Shown in pieces: positions 61,492 through 64,000 of a stretch of 64,000 nucleotides of DNA (within the stretch, counting starts at the first letter, position 1; each line of letters opens with the position of its first letter). Where the stretch lies: contig NZ_CP041982.1 of NCBI RefSeq assembly GCF_014522305.1, positions 129,001 through 193,000 on the forward strand. Direction: 5' to 3'. Made by a program: the position numbers and the translations under genes. Origin of the DNA: Lactobacillus sp. PV034. Its GTDB lineage: Bacteria > Bacillota > Bacilli > Lactobacillales > Lactobacillaceae. The notes below the pieces were generated by a model, which was not told the DNA's origin, searched no databases, and saw nothing but the letters and a program-made list of their open reading frames with translations.

Positions 61492-62244
61492 ATGTTTTTA
61501 GAACAACTAAAAATAGAATTTAAAGTGTATTTACGCCAACCTTTATATTTAATATTTAGTGTTTTTATGCCACTAATAAGTTTTGCAATTTTTGGAAGTA
61601 TATATGGACATATGAATTATGGAAATGTTGACTTCTTTTCTCAATATATACCCAGTTTTTGTGTAATAATTTTATTTTCATCCAGTGTATATAATGTTGG
61701 TAATCAAGTGGTTAGTGATAAAGAAAAAGGAATATATAAAAGACTGCGCGTCACACCTATTAAATTATGGAAGATTATTTTAGCCCTTGTATTGAAAGCA
61801 ATGATTATTTCAATGATTTCATATATACTAATAATTTTGTTTGCAGTATTTTATTTTAAAATTTCAATGCCTAACTTAATTACATTCTCCGTGATATATG
61901 CTTTTGCAGTTATATATAGCCTAATACTGGGAGTAGGATTAGGAATAATTATTAATAGAATCAATACATATTCAGGGGTATTAATGATGATTTTTATTCC
62001 GTTGTTTATACTTTCAGATGCTATGATGCCGATATCAATTTTTCCAAAATGGATGCAAACACTTGCAAATTATAATCCACTGTATAGACTAAATATTTTT
62101 TTGAGATATTTTTGGAATACTGCTTCAAATATTTCAACGGAAAAGGTTCTTTTCTCTATTACTTATTTGAGTATTTTTATGGTGATATTTTTAATAATTG
62201 TTGGATACAGATGGAACCAAGGACAGTACAGGAGTTATAAATGA
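61492..62244 (+). CDS. ABC-2 type permease of the RiPP cluster
   Basis: The 250-aa membrane protein has six segments and the ABC-2 pattern SDKEKGIYKRLRVTPIK between segments 2 and 3, and SDAMMPISIFPKWMQTLANYNPLY before the last helices. It partners the ATPase upstream as an exporter for the peptide product or for immunity. ATG 61492 lies 8 bases behind GGAGG. The in-frame TTG 61477 is less likely. Its TGA overlaps the ATG of the dehydratase gene (ATGA), so the three genes are translationally coupled. Confidence 0.88.
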   Translation: MFLEQLKIEFKVYLRQPLYLIFSVFMPLISFAIFGSIYGHMNYGNVDFFSQYIPSFCVIILFSSSVYNVGNQVVSDKEKGIYKRLRVTPIKLWKIILALVLKAMIISMISYILIILFAVFYFKISMPNLITFSVIYAFAVIYSLILGVGLGIIINRINTYSGVLMMIFIPLFILSDAMMPISIFPKWMQTLANYNPLYRLNIFLRYFWNTASNISTEKVLFSITYLSIFMVIFLIIVGYRWNQGQYRSYK

Positions 62245-64000
62245 AAATAGAAATCCATCCGTTTACTCTTGAAAGAGAGAAACTACCCGATCATAATTTT
62301 CTAGATACACATACTAAAGTATCATTTGAAAAAGATATTTTAGTAAAGGAAGCTATAGCTAAAGAAGAAGGAAACAAACTTGCTGATCAGATTAGTAATT
62401 CTATATTTAGTAGAAATTCAAAGAAGAAAAAATTAATAAAAAAACTAAGAAATTTGGATTTAAATTTTGATTACGTTTCTACTTCGATAAATAAGGATAT
62501 TAATTCAAGACTTAAAAAATTTCAAGATCAACTTGATAATATAAAGGAAGACAGAACTAGGTTATTGAATCAGATTGAATGTGACAACATCAGAACTAGA
62601 CAAAGTCTTAAAAAACTATATTTGCATAATAAATCAATTTATAATTCTATTCAAATTATAAATCCAAACATTTATTCGAAATTAGATAAATATTTAAAAT
62701 TGCCAGAAGAAAGCAAGAGCACCAGAAAACTTGAGCTAGTTCTGGCTCGGACAGCAAGCCATGCCTTAACAAAAACTAGTCCAATTGGTTTTTTAAATAA
62801 AACACATATCAAAAGTAACCGTAATATACGGATAAGCAGTAAAATTACGAATACTATTTTACCAAATAATGTATTTCTATTATATTTGTATGAATTTTTT
62901 TTACAACAAGATTGTATCCTTCCAAAAATTCAATTACGTAAAAATAGAAATTTTTATGTGAAAGATAATAATATATACCTTTTTGTTTTGAAAGATAATT
63001 TAATTAATAAAAAAACTTTTAAAACTAAAGATAGTTACATTAAAGTTAAAAGTAATTCGATGCTGCTTCATATTATAAATTCAAATAAAGAAATGTGGAA
63101 TTTAAAGGATATAGAAAGAACTTTCAAATTAAATAAAGAAGAAGCATTAAATTTTGAAAAAGAGCTCTTAAAATATGGTTTTTTGATGATTGATGATTAT
63201 TTTTGTGATGATTTAAATTCAATCGGTAATTTACTTCAAAAAATGGATCAGTATAAAGCAACATGGAACTCCACGATTTCCAACATTGTAAGTGAATTGG
63301 AGAAACTTAAATTACAATTCTCGCGTATTAATCGGGCTTACTCTTTAGAGTTACATAGAAAAATAATATCTACTTTTAACCGTATTTCTGCTATAGCAAA
63401 TCTACCCTCATTTGACAAAAATTCTCTTTTATATATAGATAATGTTACATGTGATAAAGAACCATTTAATGGAATTCAAAAATACAAGAATGTTTTTGAA
63501 AATATAGTAAAACTTTATCCAATTTTTGACATTAATACTAGGATACAGGAAGAGTTATTGTTTGAGTTAAAGAAAAAGAATAAGAAAATAGACTATCCAA
63601 TTGAAACTCCATGGCTATTTAATATGGTAGGAAATCTTAATCTTAAATTTCAATCATATTGGACTAATCCTAATCAATTGTTTAAATGTAAAAGTAATGT
63701 TAATCAAAAGTTAGAAATCTTAAAATTGAGATTTTTTGATTACATATTTAATTATGATTTAGATGAAACTCAGACTATCCAAATAACCCCTGAATTTTTG
63801 AAAAATCTTTATAGTGAGATCCCCTATCATTTAAAAAATAAGTCAGCTTCATATACTTTCTTTTATCAACTTGAAGATAAAAATATTGTAGTAAATAAGA
63901 TTTATCCAGGATATCAAAGTTTTTATAACCGATTTTTACGTTATACTGATATTCCTAAAAAACAAAAGCGAGAACTTGATAATTACTATAAAATTCTATC
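62241..64000 (+). CDS. LanB-type thiopeptide dehydratase, N-terminal part (gene runs off the window)
   Basis: From ATG 62241 the frame is open for 586 codons to the window end. It carries the glutamylation-domain hallmark ARTASHALTKTSPIGFL (about residues 168-184, compare R.S.R.TPFG in LanB proteins), followed by a long helical region with HIKSN and MLLHIINSNKEMWNLKDIE. In thiopeptide systems the split LanB protein glutamylates Ser/Thr in the core using Glu-tRNA, and a second protein eliminates glutamate. Overlap by ATGA with the permease shows coupling. The rest of the cluster (cyclodehydratase, elimination, pyridine synthase) would lie beyond 64000. Confidence 0.82.
   Translation, partial: MKIEIHPFTLEREKLPDHNFLDTHTKVSFEKDILVKEAIAKEEGNKLADQISNSIFSRNSKKKKLIKKLRNLDLNFDYVSTSINKDINSRLKKFQDQLDNIKEDRTRLLNQIECDNIRTRQSLKKLYLHNKSIYNSIQIINPNIYSKLDKYLKLPEESKSTRKLELVLARTASHALTKTSPIGFLNKTHIKSNRNIRISSKITNTILPNNVFLLYLYEFFLQQDCILPKIQLRKNRNFYVKDNNIYLFVLKDNLINKKTFKTKDSYIKVKSNSMLLHIINSNKEMWNLKDIERTFKLNKEEALNFEKELLKYGFLMIDDYFCDDLNSIGNLLQKMDQYKATWNSTISNIVSELEKLKLQFSRINRAYSLELHRKIISTFNRISAIANLPSFDKNSLLYIDNVTCDKEPFNGIQKYKNVFENIVKLYPIFDINTRIQEELLFELKKKNKKIDYPIETPWLFNMVGNLNLKFQSYWTNPNQLFKCKSNVNQKLEILKLRFFDYIFNYDLDETQTIQITPEFLKNLYSEIPYHLKNKSASYTFFYQLEDKNIVVNKIYPGYQSFYNRFLRYTDIPKKQKRELDNYYKIL

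Overview
This is chromosomal DNA of a low-GC Gram-positive lactic acid bacterium, most likely a Lactobacillus of the gasseri/johnsonii group. The evidence is the AT-rich codon use, the PepX and PepN peptidases, the maltose phosphorylase pathway, YSIRK/LPxTG and SLAP-domain surface proteins, and a thiopeptide-type cluster of the kind known from L. gasseri (lactocillin). The species is inferred and was not tested.

Layout. 1-10.4 kb is a housekeeping block: the 3' end of pheT, mltG, greA, a class B penicillin-binding protein, rpmG, a folate cyclo-ligase, a rhomboid protease, yqgQ, a rhodanese-like protein, miaA and glnA. 10.4-22 kb holds an AbrB/MazF-type toxin-antitoxin pair, a frameshifted amino-acid permease, an MFS transporter, a CPBP protease, a HAD phosphatase, an OpuC-like compatible-solute ABC system, an OsmC-like protein, and a (p)ppGpp synthetase followed by a two-component system. 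A free-standing structured small RNA candidate lies at about 22.0 kb.

22-35 kb is an accessory region. It has a zinc-ribbon membrane protein, a truncated antitoxin, a small LPxTG protein, a large SEC10/PgrA-SLAP surface protein, and an AbiH-like phage-defence gene broken by two in-frame stops. It also has three Rgg-family regulators (one intact, one frameshifted in a G7 run, one lacking the start of its HTH), a 13-residue SHP-like peptide gene, an EndA-like nuclease gene with an early in-frame TGA, and a RelB/PemK-type toxin-antitoxin pair.

35-58.5 kb returns to core functions: pepX, pepN, a 1457-aa LPxTG adhesin, an APC permease, tRNA-Arg, a maltose operon (permease, maltose phosphorylase, beta-phosphoglucomutase) with a cre-like site over its promoter, galM, an FMN alpha-hydroxy-acid oxidase-like gene, a YitT protein and rplU-rpmA. 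Between pepX and pepN are two complete tandem Fst/par-type type I toxin-antitoxin loci with antisense RNAs, plus a truncated third copy.

59.5-64 kb is the start of a RiPP cluster cut by the window edge. It comprises a frameshifted Rgg-like regulator, a 16-residue peptide gene with a double tryptophan, a Cys/Ser-rich thiopeptide-like precursor, an attenuator-like hairpin, an ABC-2 exporter pair and the first 586 codons of a LanB-type dehydratase. The arrangement suggests peptide-pheromone control of a modified antimicrobial peptide. In this sequence the regulator is out of frame by one base in an A7 run.

Three of the broken genes differ from intact by a single base in or near a homopolymer run, so sequencing error, slippage-based switching and real decay all remain possible.
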